Assembly: GCF_001591605.1 (NCBI RefSeq)
Contig: NZ_BCVF01000036.1
Span: 1 to 35,628 of the forward strand
Source: Bacillus badius NBRC 15713
GTDB lineage: Bacteria; Bacillota; Bacilli; Bacillales; Domibacillaceae
Reading direction: 5' to 3'
Length of the DNA: 35,628 nt
Part shown: piece by piece, positions 21,387 to 30,037 of the stretch
Layout of the letters: each line of letters begins with the position of its first letter
Numbering within the stretch: position 1 is the first letter of the stretch
Notes under the pieces: model-generated
Told to the model about the DNA's origin: nothing
Databases searched by the model: none
What the model saw: the letters and a program-made list of their open reading frames with translations, nothing else
Position numbers and translations under genes: made by a program

Positions 21387-21791
21387 ATGATGAAAAAACT
21401 TTTATTGGCCATTTTGTTATGTCTTGCGTTAGTGGGGTGTAATTCAGCTGATGACAACGAAGCCGCAGAAACAACAGGAACAACAGAAACGACAGATGCT
21501 ACCGAAGAAACATCAGACCTTAGCATGGATACATTTATCGAAGCTTTCGAGGGCGAGGGCATCGAGGTGGACCCGGAAGAAAAACCGGCATACAGCATGA
21601 TCGGGGCAATAGATGGAATTATTTTTTACAATGGAAATGAACCAGTAAAAATTTATGAATATCAATCCCAAGAAGCGATGGACGAAGCGGAAGAAGGGTT
21701 TCCGAATCTGGCTGACTGGGATAAAAACGGATTATTCGTTATTGAAACAAACGATCAAGATGCAAAAGACATCTTTAATAATGTGGAATAA
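21387..21791 (+). CDS. lipoprotein inserted in the tail operon (moron)
   Basis: The 134-residue product begins MMKKLLLAILLCLALVGC: a lipoprotein signal with lipobox LVGC, Cys18 being the lipidated residue. A Thr/Glu-rich linker (ETTGTTETTDATEET) leads to an acidic ~85-residue domain (TFIEAFEGEGIEVDPEEKPA, then YSMIGAIDGIIFYNG...VKIYEY and FVIETNDQDAKDIFNNVE). It would sit on the outer face of the membrane. It has its own -10, ribosome binding site and terminator and interrupts the usual tube-chaperone order. Surface lipoproteins encoded by Gram-positive prophages can block superinfecting DNA (for example Ltp of phage TP-J34), so exclusion is a possible role, but this domain is not shown to be related to Ltp. 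Confidence 0.85.
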   Translation: MMKKLLLAILLCLALVGCNSADDNEAAETTGTTETTDATEETSDLSMDTFIEAFEGEGIEVDPEEKPAYSMIGAIDGIIFYNGNEPVKIYEYQSQEAMDEAEEGFPNLADWDKNGLFVIETNDQDAKDIFNNVE

Positions 21792-21797
21792 ACAAGA

Positions 21798-21824
21798 AGG
21801 GCTGACAAACGTCAGCTCTTTTTT
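21798..21824 (+). terminator. terminator of the lipoprotein gene
   Basis: AGGGCTGAC pairs with GTCAGCTCT (21798-21806 and 21811-21819, one G-T pair) around AAAC, followed by six T. It stands inside the tail operon. Confidence 0.85.
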
Positions 21825-21850
21825 GTTGCCAAAAACAAGGAGGAAACAAT

Positions 21851-22258
21851 ATGAGTCAAGCGATTTTAGGTGAATGGCTACAAAAGGATGTACGCAAACG
21901 GAAGAAAGAATACTTACCGCGTGTAGGAAAAGAAATTGAGTTAGCGTCTCTTACTTGGGATGAACAAAAAATGCTGACTAAAGAACACACCGTTGTTTTA
22001 GGTGGCGGAAAAACTAAATTTAATCAAGAAGAATATACAACCGCTTGGATGGCCGCTCACATCGTAGCAATTGACGGACAGCCAATTAACCTTCGAGATA
22101 AAAAGACTCTCAAAGAAAACGGATTAAAGGACACGAATGAAGCCATTAGCCGTATGTTCACCATTGCAGAAATCAACAGAGTCCTCGAAATTATCAATGA
22201 AATCTCTGGTGCTTCTGAAGAGGAAGAAGTTGAAAAGGTGGAAGAGTTAAAAAACTAA
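21851..22258 (+). CDS. xkdN: tail assembly chaperone, XkdN-like
   Basis: A 135-residue protein (MSQAILGEWLQKDVRKRKKE, LASLTWDEQKMLTKEHTV, YTTAWMAAHIVAIDG, acidic C-terminus) matching the XkdN family of small chaperones encoded just before the tape measure. It binds the tape measure during tail assembly. Its 3' end contains the heptamer AAAAAAC, and a -1 frameshift there would extend it into the following small ORF, as in tail genes of many phages. Confidence 0.88.
   Translation: MSQAILGEWLQKDVRKRKKEYLPRVGKEIELASLTWDEQKMLTKEHTVVLGGGKTKFNQEEYTTAWMAAHIVAIDGQPINLRDKKTLKENGLKDTNEAISRMFTIAEINRVLEIINEISGASEEEEVEKVEELKN
22249..22255 (+). other. -1 ribosomal frameshift site
   Basis: The zero-frame codons are TTA AAA AAC TAA, so 22249-22255 is the slippery heptamer A AAA AAC directly before the stop. 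After a -1 slip, translation continues with CTA then the overlapping ORF to TAG 22435-22437, giving a 195-residue fusion. Such shifts are conserved in tail assembly genes. Confidence 0.8.
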
Positions 22259-22437
22259 TGAAAAGCGACTATATGATGCGGATGGCACACAACGTCAGAA
22301 TAAACACCAAGAATAAATATGACATTATTGACTTTCTGACAATGGATCCATTGCGCCGCCGCGCTTTAGTCGCTTCTCTCACGCTGGAAGCTGAAGAAAT
22401 TCAAGAAATGCAGAAAAATAACGGCGCGAAAAGGTAG
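22258..22437 (+). CDS. frameshift extension of the tail chaperone
   Basis: This 59-codon ORF lies in the -1 frame relative to xkdN and overlaps its stop (TAATG). It encodes MKSDYMMRMAHNVRINTKNK, then YDIIDFLTMDPLRRRALVASL and a helix ending in KNNGAKR. It is most likely expressed as the C-terminal part of the frameshifted chaperone rather than as a separate protein, because no ribosome binding site stands before its ATG. The extension normally contacts the tape measure protein. Confidence 0.8.
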   Translation: MKSDYMMRMAHNVRINTKNKYDIIDFLTMDPLRRRALVASLTLEAEEIQEMQKNNGAKR

Positions 22438-22445
22438 GTGACGGC

Positions 22446-24890
22446 ATGGCTTTTGATTTACGCGCAGCTTTTAAACTGAATGACCAATTTTCTAACGTTG
22501 TTCGCAAGAGTACAAACGAAGTTAAGAAGATGTATAAACAAGTCGAAAAGATGAACAGGCAATTGCGTGAAATGAATAAAGCGGCAGCAAAAGCGGGGCA
22601 AACGGTCAGTAGAGTGACGCAAAACATTAACCGTTCCGCACAGTCCACCCGTCGCCTATCATCATCATTTAGGGATGCACAGCGCAATGCGCAGCGTCTT
22701 GGTGATTCAACATCAAGGATTAGAGCGCCAAGACCGGACGGACGGCTAAACAGCAATCTGCGTGATTCCAGACGGCAGTCTGACGGTCTTCGTGATAGCT
22801 TAAGGCAATCCAGCCAACAGTTAAGGGCGGTCAATAGGCAGGCAGAGCAATTAAAACGGCGCTTTGATGTTATTGGCGGACTAGGGAAGGTTGGACTTGC
22901 TATCGGCGCTCCAATGGGTGCTCTTGCCGCTGGCGGTGGCGTTATCGGCACGGGTATGGCGTTCGAAAAACAAATGAGTCGTGTTGGTGCTCTCAGTGGA
23001 TCTACTAACGAACAGTTACAAAGGCTAACCGAGACAGCCCGGGAACTTGGAAAACAAACTAAATATACAGCAACGCAAGCTGGACAGGGTATGGAATATT
23101 TAGCGATGGCTGGCTGGAAAACGAATCAAATCATTTCAGCGATGCCAGGCATGTTGAACTTGGCTGCGGCCGGTGCTATGGAACTTGATCGAGCAGCAGA
23201 CATTACCTCTGATGTTATGACGGCTTTTGGCTTAAGTGCTGATAAAGCCGCTCACTCTGCTGATGTATTCGCCTATGCACAAGCCAACGCAAATACCAAC
23301 GTTGAGCAAATGGGCGAAGCCATGAAATACGTTGCCCCTATGGCTGATACTATTGGATGGAGTTTAGAACAAACAGCGGCTTCGCAGATGGTGTTAGCAA
23401 ACGCAGGTTTGAAAGGTACGATCGCTGGACAAGCCTTTGCTTCTTCTTTAGCACGTTTAGCCGAGCCAGCAAAAGGCGCTCGTGAAAAAATGGAGGAGTT
23501 AGGAATTTCCTTCTTTGACGCGAAAGGCGAAATGATGTCATTACCAGAAATGATTGCTGAATTGGAAGGGAAGCTTGATGGTCTGACAACAAAAGAAAGA
23601 CTAGGAGCGCTGAAAAAGATATTCGGTGTGGAATCATTTAAACACTGGGCCATCTTGCTAAAAGCTGGATCTAAGGAGTTGCAAGGTCTGACAACAGATC
23701 TTGAAAACGCCGATGGCGCGGCGGCTGAAATGGCGGCGAAACAACTTGACAACGTGGCTGGAAAGTGGGAAATCTTTAAATCCGTCATGCAGGAAGCTGC
23801 TCTTGCGATTTATGAAAAGTTGCAGCCGTCATTAGAAAACATCATTGATAAAGCAACAGATATAGCGGAAAAACTCCCTGCGGCTTTTGATAAGTTTATG
23901 AAAGTGTGGGGCCCGCTAAAAGAAGGAATCATCGGTGTGGCTACTGCTGTTCTCACGTTTAAAGGAATCATGATCGGCATGACCATTGTTGGAACTATTG
24001 CGCGTTTGATGGAAGCATATAGATTAGGAACATTAGCCGCCACATTTGCACAAATGGGGTTAAACACAGCAATGTTAATGAATCCGTTCGTTTGGGTTGT
24101 CGCTGGTATTGCCGCTCTTGTAGCAGCAGGGGTCCTTCTTTATAGAAACTGGGATACAGTTAAAAGTGCAACCATCAAATTGTGGGATAAGTTAAAAGAA
24201 GCGGATGGGGTTGTTGGATTGGTGCTTACTCCAGTCAAGCTACTAATTGGAACAGCTGCAGAACTAGCAGAAGGATGGATGTCAACTAGAAGCGTGTGGG
24301 AAAATGTCTGGACCGCTATGCAAAGAGCCGCTGCTGCTTCAATCAATCCGATCATTGACATGGTGAATGATTTGATTGGCGCTATTAACAAGGTGCCAGG
24401 CGTCAACATCGGGAAAGTCGGTAAGGTAAGCTGGGGAGATCGTCAACTCGGCAACAAGAACCACAAGCCGAAGAAAGTTAAGAAAATGCCTATGACTCGT
24501 CAGCCTAGATTCGTCCCTAACACTTTAGCTGTTCCGGGCGCACCTAAACTTCCGGGGCATAGTACAGGATTGGAAAAAGTTCCCTTCGATGGATACAAAG
24601 CAGAGCTGCACAAGAACGAGTCAGTTTTAACTGCTCAACAATCAGACATGCTTCGCAAAATGGGTGTGTTAAGGTCCAATGGCAAACGCCCAGTGCTTGA
24701 TACATCCGCTTTTGATAGCAAAAAAGCAAGTGCATCTACTTCCAAAGGGACAGGCACAGCCGCTCCAACCAAACAGCACATTACCATTAACGGCGGTATT
24801 CATATACACGGAGCGCAGAAAACAACCAAACAAATGGCTCGCGAACTGGTATTGAACATTCAACACGTCATTGCCGCAGGGGGTGCATAA
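22446..24890 (+). CDS. tail tape measure protein
   Basis: At 814 residues this is the largest gene here. The N-terminal 150 residues are an Arg/Gln/Ser-rich helical coil (RNAQRLGDSTSRIRAPRPDG). Then comes the TP901-type core (FEKQMSRVGALSGSTNEQLQ, YTATQAGQGMEYLAMAGWKT, ADITSDVMTAFGL), hydrophobic segments near residues 505-570 (TMLMNPFVWVVAGIAALVAA-type stretch), and a basic C-terminus. It sets tail length and later enters the host envelope. GGTAGGTG precedes the ATG; it follows the frameshift ORF as expected. Confidence 0.95.
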   Translation: MAFDLRAAFKLNDQFSNVVRKSTNEVKKMYKQVEKMNRQLREMNKAAAKAGQTVSRVTQNINRSAQSTRRLSSSFRDAQRNAQRLGDSTSRIRAPRPDGRLNSNLRDSRRQSDGLRDSLRQSSQQLRAVNRQAEQLKRRFDVIGGLGKVGLAIGAPMGALAAGGGVIGTGMAFEKQMSRVGALSGSTNEQLQRLTETARELGKQTKYTATQAGQGMEYLAMAGWKTNQIISAMPGMLNLAAAGAMELDRAADITSDVMTAFGLSADKAAHSADVFAYAQANANTNVEQMGEAMKYVAPMADTIGWSLEQTAASQMVLANAGLKGTIAGQAFASSLARLAEPAKGAREKMEELGISFFDAKGEMMSLPEMIAELEGKLDGLTTKERLGALKKIFGVESFKHWAILLKAGSKELQGLTTDLENADGAAAEMAAKQLDNVAGKWEIFKSVMQEAALAIYEKLQPSLENIIDKATDIAEKLPAAFDKFMKVWGPLKEGIIGVATAVLTFKGIMIGMTIVGTIARLMEAYRLGTLAATFAQMGLNTAMLMNPFVWVVAGIAALVAAGVLLYRNWDTVKSATIKLWDKLKEADGVVGLVLTPVKLLIGTAAELAEGWMSTRSVWENVWTAMQRAAAASINPIIDMVNDLIGAINKVPGVNIGKVGKVSWGDRQLGNKNHKPKKVKKMPMTRQPRFVPNTLAVPGAPKLPGHSTGLEKVPFDGYKAELHKNESVLTAQQSDMLRKMGVLRSNGKRPVLDTSAFDSKKASASTSKGTGTAAPTKQHITINGGIHIHGAQKTTKQMARELVLNIQHVIAAGGA

Positions 24891-25669
24891 TGAGAAAACC
24901 AATCTATGTAGCGGCGTGGGAGGTCGGTAATGCATCCTCCAACGTCGTTTTTCCTGTTCCTCCAGAAAGCTTTCCGACAGAAGTCGGCGGTAAGGCGGAA
25001 GTGATTGAAATACTCGGCGTAGGGGAACGGACGGTGTTTGGCGGGGCGAAGTTAGACCGCTTCACACTGGAAACTTTCTTCCCTGCTCATCATGACCCTT
25101 CTTATGTTGTCAATGCGCCCGGCACCTATAAAATACCGTCACTGTCTATCGGCAAACTCCGTGAGTGGTGCGATAAAGAAGTCCCTCTGCAGCTCTATTC
25201 CAAAGCAGGGGGGCTTAATCGTACCGTCGTGATTACTCAATTAAACTATGACAACGAGCGGGCAGGTCATCTGGGAGATGTATGGTTTACAGTGGAATTT
25301 GTCAATTACAAGCCGCCAACATTCCGAAAAGTAGCGATTAAAAAAACAAGCGGCAAAACACCGGCAAAACCGAAACCGCCAAGCAAGAAACCGAAGCCGA
25401 AACTGCCCGCTACACACACGGTGAAGAAAGGCGAGTCTTTGAGTGTCATTGCTAAGAAATACTATGATACAGCGGATTACATGACCATCTACAACGCTAA
25501 TAAAAAGCTGATTGATGCCGCTAATAAGAAAGCAAAGATCAAGGCAAAGTACAATATCTTTCCTGGACAGAAGCTGACAATTCCAGCGAAGAAAACGATA
25601 GGCACAGGCGTAACAGCCACGCCGAAGGAGGCGAGTTATGGCGTTACAGCGGGTATATCAAGAGTTTGA
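24890..25669 (+). CDS. xkdP: LysM-containing baseplate protein, XkdP-like
   Basis: A 259-residue protein. The N-terminal ~150 residues form a tail-associated domain (FPVPPESFPTEVGGKAEVIE, DRFTLETFFPAHHDPSYV). A Lys/Pro linker leads to a LysM module (THTVKKGESLSVIAKKYYDT ... NIFPGQKLTIP) that binds N-acetylglucosamine in peptidoglycan. It starts on the last base of the tape measure stop and overlaps the hub gene by 32 bases. It joins tube and baseplate and may anchor to the cell wall. Confidence 0.9.
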   Translation: MRKPIYVAAWEVGNASSNVVFPVPPESFPTEVGGKAEVIEILGVGERTVFGGAKLDRFTLETFFPAHHDPSYVVNAPGTYKIPSLSIGKLREWCDKEVPLQLYSKAGGLNRTVVITQLNYDNERAGHLGDVWFTVEFVNYKPPTFRKVAIKKTSGKTPAKPKPPSKKPKPKLPATHTVKKGESLSVIAKKYYDTADYMTIYNANKKLIDAANKKAKIKAKYNIFPGQKLTIPAKKTIGTGVTATPKEASYGVTAGISRV

Positions 25670-27611
25670 CGAACGGATGAAGCCCACGCTTCATTTTTAT
25701 TTATACACGCCGGATTACCGGTATGATTTTACCGAGTTTGTGACAGGGCATGAGTGGAGCGGCGACATTAACATTGCCGGCGAAACGTTTGAGATCACAA
25801 CCTATAATAAGCAATTGAAAAACGACCGGCGCTGGCTGCCCTTCGAAGAGGGTTATATGGTCAAGGTTATGCTGGAATATCCAACCGGCAAAGGATTCCC
25901 GGGTCCGACTGAGTTATTTAGAGGGGTTATTACCGCCCGTACAATCAGCGGTGATGGAACAGAGCAATTGCGGGTACAGGATTACAATTGGTATCTGCAG
26001 CAAAATGAAATCACTATCAAGTTTCAGAATAAGACCGCTGACCAAATTATCGCTCATTTATGCCGCGTGGCAGGCGTGGGCGTCAATTATATGGACAAGA
26101 CAAAACATGTCTTTGCCGAATTAGAATTCATTGAGAAAACACTGTGGGAGATTATCCAAACGGTGCTCACTGAAACCTACTTACGCACGAAAAAGCGGTA
26201 TAACATCCGCTCTGAATATGGCAAGTTGTCTTTGCGAGAAGTTACCATGTCACCGAATCGAATGATTATCGAGCGGGGTAAAAACTTGCTTGGATCCACT
26301 CGTGAAGTCTCGATTGAAGAAGTAAAAACGCAAGTCATTATGACAAGTGGGGAATCTCAACGAAATACCCGTGTGGTAAAAGTCGATGCCGCTGCTAAAA
26401 AGAAATACGGAACATTGACCGCTGTGGAACATACACAAGATGTGTACGGGCCGGGCGGTCTTTCTGCGTTGGCGCAAGGTTTCCTGGACGAACTGAAAAA
26501 GCCGTCTGACCATGTATCTGTGGAAGCGTTAGCTGATTACAACATCTCGGCGGGTACACTCATTGAGGCTTACGATGAAATGACAGGAATGAATGATTAT
26601 TACTTTGTCACCGCTCATTCCCATAGCGGTCAAAACGGATACAGCACCATGCAGCTGGAGTTATCCAAATCATACAATCCAGAGTTTGTTCCATACGAAA
26701 AGCCGGATGAAGATAAAGCAGAAGGTGGCGAAACTGCCGACTTAGACAGCAAACTAGATGACATCTCTTATGTGTCTGGATTTATCGGCACTGCTTATGA
26801 TCCGCGCTTAGGTGGAATCAACGGAAGTGGTGATTACTCCAAGACAGCTACAGGCACCAAATGGGCGTATAAACGCACCATTGCTGTATCGCCTAAGATT
26901 ATCCCTTACGGGTCTGTTGTCCATATCAACGTGCCGACTATGCCAGAGTTTACAGGCCTGTATTTAGCAGAAGACACCGGAGGAGCCATTAGAAACGAAA
27001 ACGGCGGAAAACGGGTGGATGTTCTTATCGAGGGGCGCACCAACACATCTAGGTTCGGTCGTAGAAACGTTGAAGTGGCGATTCTCGAAAAAGGAAAGGG
27101 AGCCGCTGACGCTCGTGCCAAAGCCGCGAAGTGGAACAGCATCAAAGCGGCATGGCAGAAGAAGCTAGATCAGCGCTCAAGCAAAGGAAAAGGGAAAGGC
27201 GCGAAAACCGGTGATCCGAAAAGAGATAAGGTTGTTGAGTTAGCAAGGAGTTACAAAGGCAAACTCACTTACAAATTCGGCGGGAAAAATATTCCTTCCG
27301 GTCGAGGAGATTGTTCTGGGTTCACTTTCTTTATCTTTAAACAGATCGGTGTGAATTTAGGTCATGGAACCATGTCACAAATCACAAAGGGCAGGAAGAT
27401 AGCGACAAGTGCGGCGCAACCTGGTGATCTAGTATTCTTCAAAGGAACCATTAAGGAACGCGGAGCCAACGCTGTTAGTCATGTCGGTATTGTAACACGC
27501 CCGGGCTATTGCGTGAGTTTAGCTTCGAGTGGATGTAAAGAGCATGGATACTTGCCGAGCAACCATAAATACTGGGGCAAACATTTTATGCAAATTAATC
27601 GGGTGCTATAA
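25638..27611 (+). CDS. xkdQ: baseplate hub fused to 3D and NlpC/P60 wall hydrolase domains
   Basis: The 657-residue protein has three parts. Residues ~1-360 are XkdQ-like hub (FTEFVTGHEWSGDINIAGET, QEFDERMKPTLHF). Residues ~380-475 are a 3D domain with the three Asp motifs (AYDPR, LAEDTGG, RVDVLIEG), as in lytic-transglycosylase-related proteins. After a basic linker (SSKGKGKGAKTGDPKRDK) comes NlpC/P60, with catalytic Cys559 in GDCSGFTFF and His near 615 in VSHVGIV. AAGGAGG precedes the ATG. It is the central spike and cuts the wall during infection. Many PBSX-type hubs lack these two domains. Confidence 0.92.
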   Translation: MALQRVYQEFDERMKPTLHFYLYTPDYRYDFTEFVTGHEWSGDINIAGETFEITTYNKQLKNDRRWLPFEEGYMVKVMLEYPTGKGFPGPTELFRGVITARTISGDGTEQLRVQDYNWYLQQNEITIKFQNKTADQIIAHLCRVAGVGVNYMDKTKHVFAELEFIEKTLWEIIQTVLTETYLRTKKRYNIRSEYGKLSLREVTMSPNRMIIERGKNLLGSTREVSIEEVKTQVIMTSGESQRNTRVVKVDAAAKKKYGTLTAVEHTQDVYGPGGLSALAQGFLDELKKPSDHVSVEALADYNISAGTLIEAYDEMTGMNDYYFVTAHSHSGQNGYSTMQLELSKSYNPEFVPYEKPDEDKAEGGETADLDSKLDDISYVSGFIGTAYDPRLGGINGSGDYSKTATGTKWAYKRTIAVSPKIIPYGSVVHINVPTMPEFTGLYLAEDTGGAIRNENGGKRVDVLIEGRTNTSRFGRRNVEVAILEKGKGAADARAKAAKWNSIKAAWQKKLDQRSSKGKGKGAKTGDPKRDKVVELARSYKGKLTYKFGGKNIPSGRGDCSGFTFFIFKQIGVNLGHGTMSQITKGRKIATSAAQPGDLVFFKGTIKERGANAVSHVGIVTRPGYCVSLASSGCKEHGYLPSNHKYWGKHFMQINRVL

Positions 27612-27622
27612 GGAGGGGTGAT

Positions 27623-27970
27623 ATGAGACACATACCAAGAGAAAAGAGCGATCCGTTTACCGACTTTGCGAAGATGATGAAGGAACAAGGCTACAACAAA
27701 GATGTGAAACTTGATTTTGCAACGGTGATAGCGACATCTCCACTTGAAGTGAAAATAGATGGAAATGGAGCAGAAACATCATCCCTTACTCCGCTCGCTC
27801 ATCTAATGCCCGCTTATTATCCGGCGCATATCATTTTTAATGATAGCTTAGGAGAACGAGACGCAACCATCATGATTGATAACGGCTTGGAAGTCGGTGA
27901 TCGTGTCATGGTTGTATACGATGACACAGGCAATAAAATATTCGGCTTTATTTTGGATAAGGAGGGGTGA
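27623..27970 (+). CDS. xkdR: DUF2577 baseplate protein, XkdR-like
   Basis: A 115-residue protein (DFATVIATSPLEVKIDGNGA, then GDRVMVVYDDTGNKIFGFIL) of the DUF2577 type, found between hub and XkdS-like genes in PBSX-type phages. The pattern suggests an OB-fold tip part. AAGGAGGGG lies just before the ATG. Known only by position and fold. Confidence 0.85.
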   Translation: MRHIPREKSDPFTDFAKMMKEQGYNKDVKLDFATVIATSPLEVKIDGNGAETSSLTPLAHLMPAYYPAHIIFNDSLGERDATIMIDNGLEVGDRVMVVYDDTGNKIFGFILDKEG

Positions 27971-27972
27971 CC

Positions 27973-28389
27973 ATGGCGCTTATCCCTGAAAACGTACAAT
28001 TAATGGAGATAGATGTACAGTCGGTAGAAAATGAAGAATCACAGCCTTCTTCCGGTGCGGTCGATTATTATATCGACTTTGAAAATGGTCGGTGGACCTC
28101 ACAAAAAATCACCGGTCAAGATAAGGCAATACAATGGCTTAAGCTTGGTTGCCTAACCGAAAAATATGATTACACGATAAACGGCGAATTCGGCACGCCG
28201 TTCGAACGGCTCATTGAAGAACAGCAGCCTAGAGAAGTAATCGAAGGAGAAATCCTGCGTGGGATTAACGAGTTAGCCGTACAACATGAAGATTTAACAG
28301 ATATAACGGTGGCAGTAGATTTTAAGGGCAACAAGGCGTTTATTGACATCCGCGTCAACGGACAGGCAGAAAGCGTGGTGAGAGAATGA
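27973..28389 (+). CDS. xkdS: baseplate wedge protein, XkdS-like (DUF2634, gp25-type)
   Basis: A 138-residue protein; AAGGAGGGG favours ATG 27973 over GTG 27967. It contains YYIDFENGRWTSQKITGQDK, AIQWLKLGCLTEKYDYTING and the C-terminal IDIRVNG element, as in DUF2634. This is the small wedge component equivalent to T4 gp25, which starts sheath assembly. It lies between the DUF2577 and gpJ-like genes. Confidence 0.88.
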   Translation: MALIPENVQLMEIDVQSVENEESQPSSGAVDYYIDFENGRWTSQKITGQDKAIQWLKLGCLTEKYDYTINGEFGTPFERLIEEQQPREVIEGEILRGINELAVQHEDLTDITVAVDFKGNKAFIDIRVNGQAESVVRE

Positions 28390-29474
28390 TTTATACATTA
28401 AACGATGAACTGGCAGCGCAAATACTCATGAACATGCTGGATAACTCACCGTCTGACATCGACAAGCGGGAAGGGGCACCGACTTTTACTGCTTTGGCTC
28501 CAGTCTCGGATGAAATATCTCTCCTATACGCCGAGCTAAAAGCGCAGGAAGATGAAGATTTTATCGTCAATGAAAAAGGTGAGATCACCATGTCCGGCTA
28601 CAAGTTAGATAACTTTGTAGCGATGTGGGGAGAGACGAGAAAACCCGGTGGCAAAGCTAAAGGTGAAGTGATACTCAAAGCGCCGGAACCTACTCCTGTA
28701 CCAGCGGGAACACAGGTATTTGCGCCTGCTACACTCAACGTGCTGTTTGCGACTGATATTGATGTCATAGCTACACCACAAGGCGTCACAGTGCCTGTTA
28801 CGGCTATCTACGAGGGCGCTGATGGTAATGTATCTGTCGGAGCCATCACAGGTGTTGTGGGCGATTTAGCGGAAGTTCTGACAGTAACCAATCTAACGGA
28901 AACAGACGGCGGCTTTGACGAGGAATCAGACGAAGAATTGGCATCGAGATTTTTGAACAACCGGCGTAACCCAGCGACAAGCGGCAATGCTGCTCATTAC
29001 AAACAATGGGCAACGGAAGTCCCAGGCATCGAAAACGCCAAAGTATATCCAGCATGGAACGGACCAAACACTGTAAAAGTTATTTTACTGTCAAATGAGG
29101 GACGGGCACCCACACAAGAAAAGGTACAGGAAGTAGCTGAATACATTGATAAGGTGAAGCCTATCGGGGCAAATGTAACTGTGGAAGCTTGCATTGAAAA
29201 ACCTATCAACGTAACTGCCACACTAGTTCTAACAACTGACGGCGATATTAACGCAATCAAAGAGGCTTACACGCAAATGTTGACGCTCATATTTAAGGAC
29301 ACAGCATTTGATACAAACATTGTCCGTTACTCTCGATTAGCTGCTCTACTGTTAGAACAAGAGGGTGTCCTCGACTGGACATCATTACTCGTCAACGGCG
29401 GCGAAGCCAATATCGAGTTAGCTGATAACGAGGTAGCGGTAGTAGGGGCGGTGAACTTTAGTGTTCAGCCGTAA
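28386..29474 (+). CDS. xkdT: baseplate wedge protein J-like
   Basis: A 362-residue protein with the Baseplate_J pattern: FTALAPVSDEISLLYAELKA, the beta section PVPAGTQVFAPATLNVLFA, the conserved ESDEELASRFLNNRRNPATS and AHYKQWATEVPGIENAKVYP, and a C-terminal beta domain. It builds the baseplate ring and holds fibres. ATGA overlap upstream; the next gene starts inside its 3' end. Confidence 0.93.
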   Translation: MIYTLNDELAAQILMNMLDNSPSDIDKREGAPTFTALAPVSDEISLLYAELKAQEDEDFIVNEKGEITMSGYKLDNFVAMWGETRKPGGKAKGEVILKAPEPTPVPAGTQVFAPATLNVLFATDIDVIATPQGVTVPVTAIYEGADGNVSVGAITGVVGDLAEVLTVTNLTETDGGFDEESDEELASRFLNNRRNPATSGNAAHYKQWATEVPGIENAKVYPAWNGPNTVKVILLSNEGRAPTQEKVQEVAEYIDKVKPIGANVTVEACIEKPINVTATLVLTTDGDINAIKEAYTQMLTLIFKDTAFDTNIVRYSRLAALLLEQEGVLDWTSLLVNGGEANIELADNEVAVVGAVNFSVQP

Positions 29475-30036
29475 CGAAATACGAGAGCGTTTATTATATG
29501 CCATCCCGATGTTTTGGCAGGACATAAAAGAAATGAAAAATCATCACGACAGATCCGCAGAGGAACTGGCGTTATTTGCCGTGGAGTTTTTTCGTTATGT
29601 CGATTCTAGGTCAGCACTTACAGCCGATGCTCAAAAGTTAATCAAATGGGAAGTTATGCTGGGTATTCCTGTAGATACATCAAAGTCACTTAGTGAGCGC
29701 CGTTCTGTTGTGATAGCTAAATTAAGAGGGATTGGAACAGTTACAAAGGAACTTGTTAAATTGACGGCTGAATCCTTTGAGTTTGGCGAGGTAGAAGTCA
29801 TTGAGGGTGACGGCACAGTCACAATTAAATTCATTTCTGAATTAGGACTGCCGCCGGATTTAAGCGATATACAAAAGGCGTTAAGAGACATTGTGCCGGC
29901 TCATTTGGAAATCTTTTATGAGTTTAAATATAATACATTCGCTATGGTAAAAGCTAACTTCGCTACATTCGAGGATTTACTAAACAGCGGATTAACGTTC
30001 GAAGAATTACTGACTACAAAACTAGGGGGTGCGTGA
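29461..30036 (+). CDS. xkdU: baseplate/tail protein, XkdU-like (DUF2313)
   Basis: A 191-residue protein starting with GTG inside the end of the J-like gene. It shows PMFWQDIKEMKNHHDRSAEE, then a central KWEVMLGIPVDTSKSLSERR segment, and PPDLSDIQKALRDIVPAHLE typical of DUF2313. It usually forms the inner wedge or fibre-attachment part. The final 30 residues (FATFEDLLNSGLTFEELLTT) look like a repeated anchor motif seen in phages of this group. Confidence 0.88.
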   Translation: MFSRNEIRERLLYAIPMFWQDIKEMKNHHDRSAEELALFAVEFFRYVDSRSALTADAQKLIKWEVMLGIPVDTSKSLSERRSVVIAKLRGIGTVTKELVKLTAESFEFGEVEVIEGDGTVTIKFISELGLPPDLSDIQKALRDIVPAHLEIFYEFKYNTFAMVKANFATFEDLLNSGLTFEELLTTKLGGA

Positions 30037-30037
30037 T

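Noticed and set aside
22379-22951. Minus-strand 190-codon open frame opposite the tape measure gene
   Set aside because: It is a shadow of the well-supported + strand tape measure frame, with Ser/Arg/Cys-rich composition and no good ribosome binding site.
23273-23788. Minus-strand 171-codon open frame
   Set aside because: Antisense to the conserved tape measure core; composition typical of a shadow frame.
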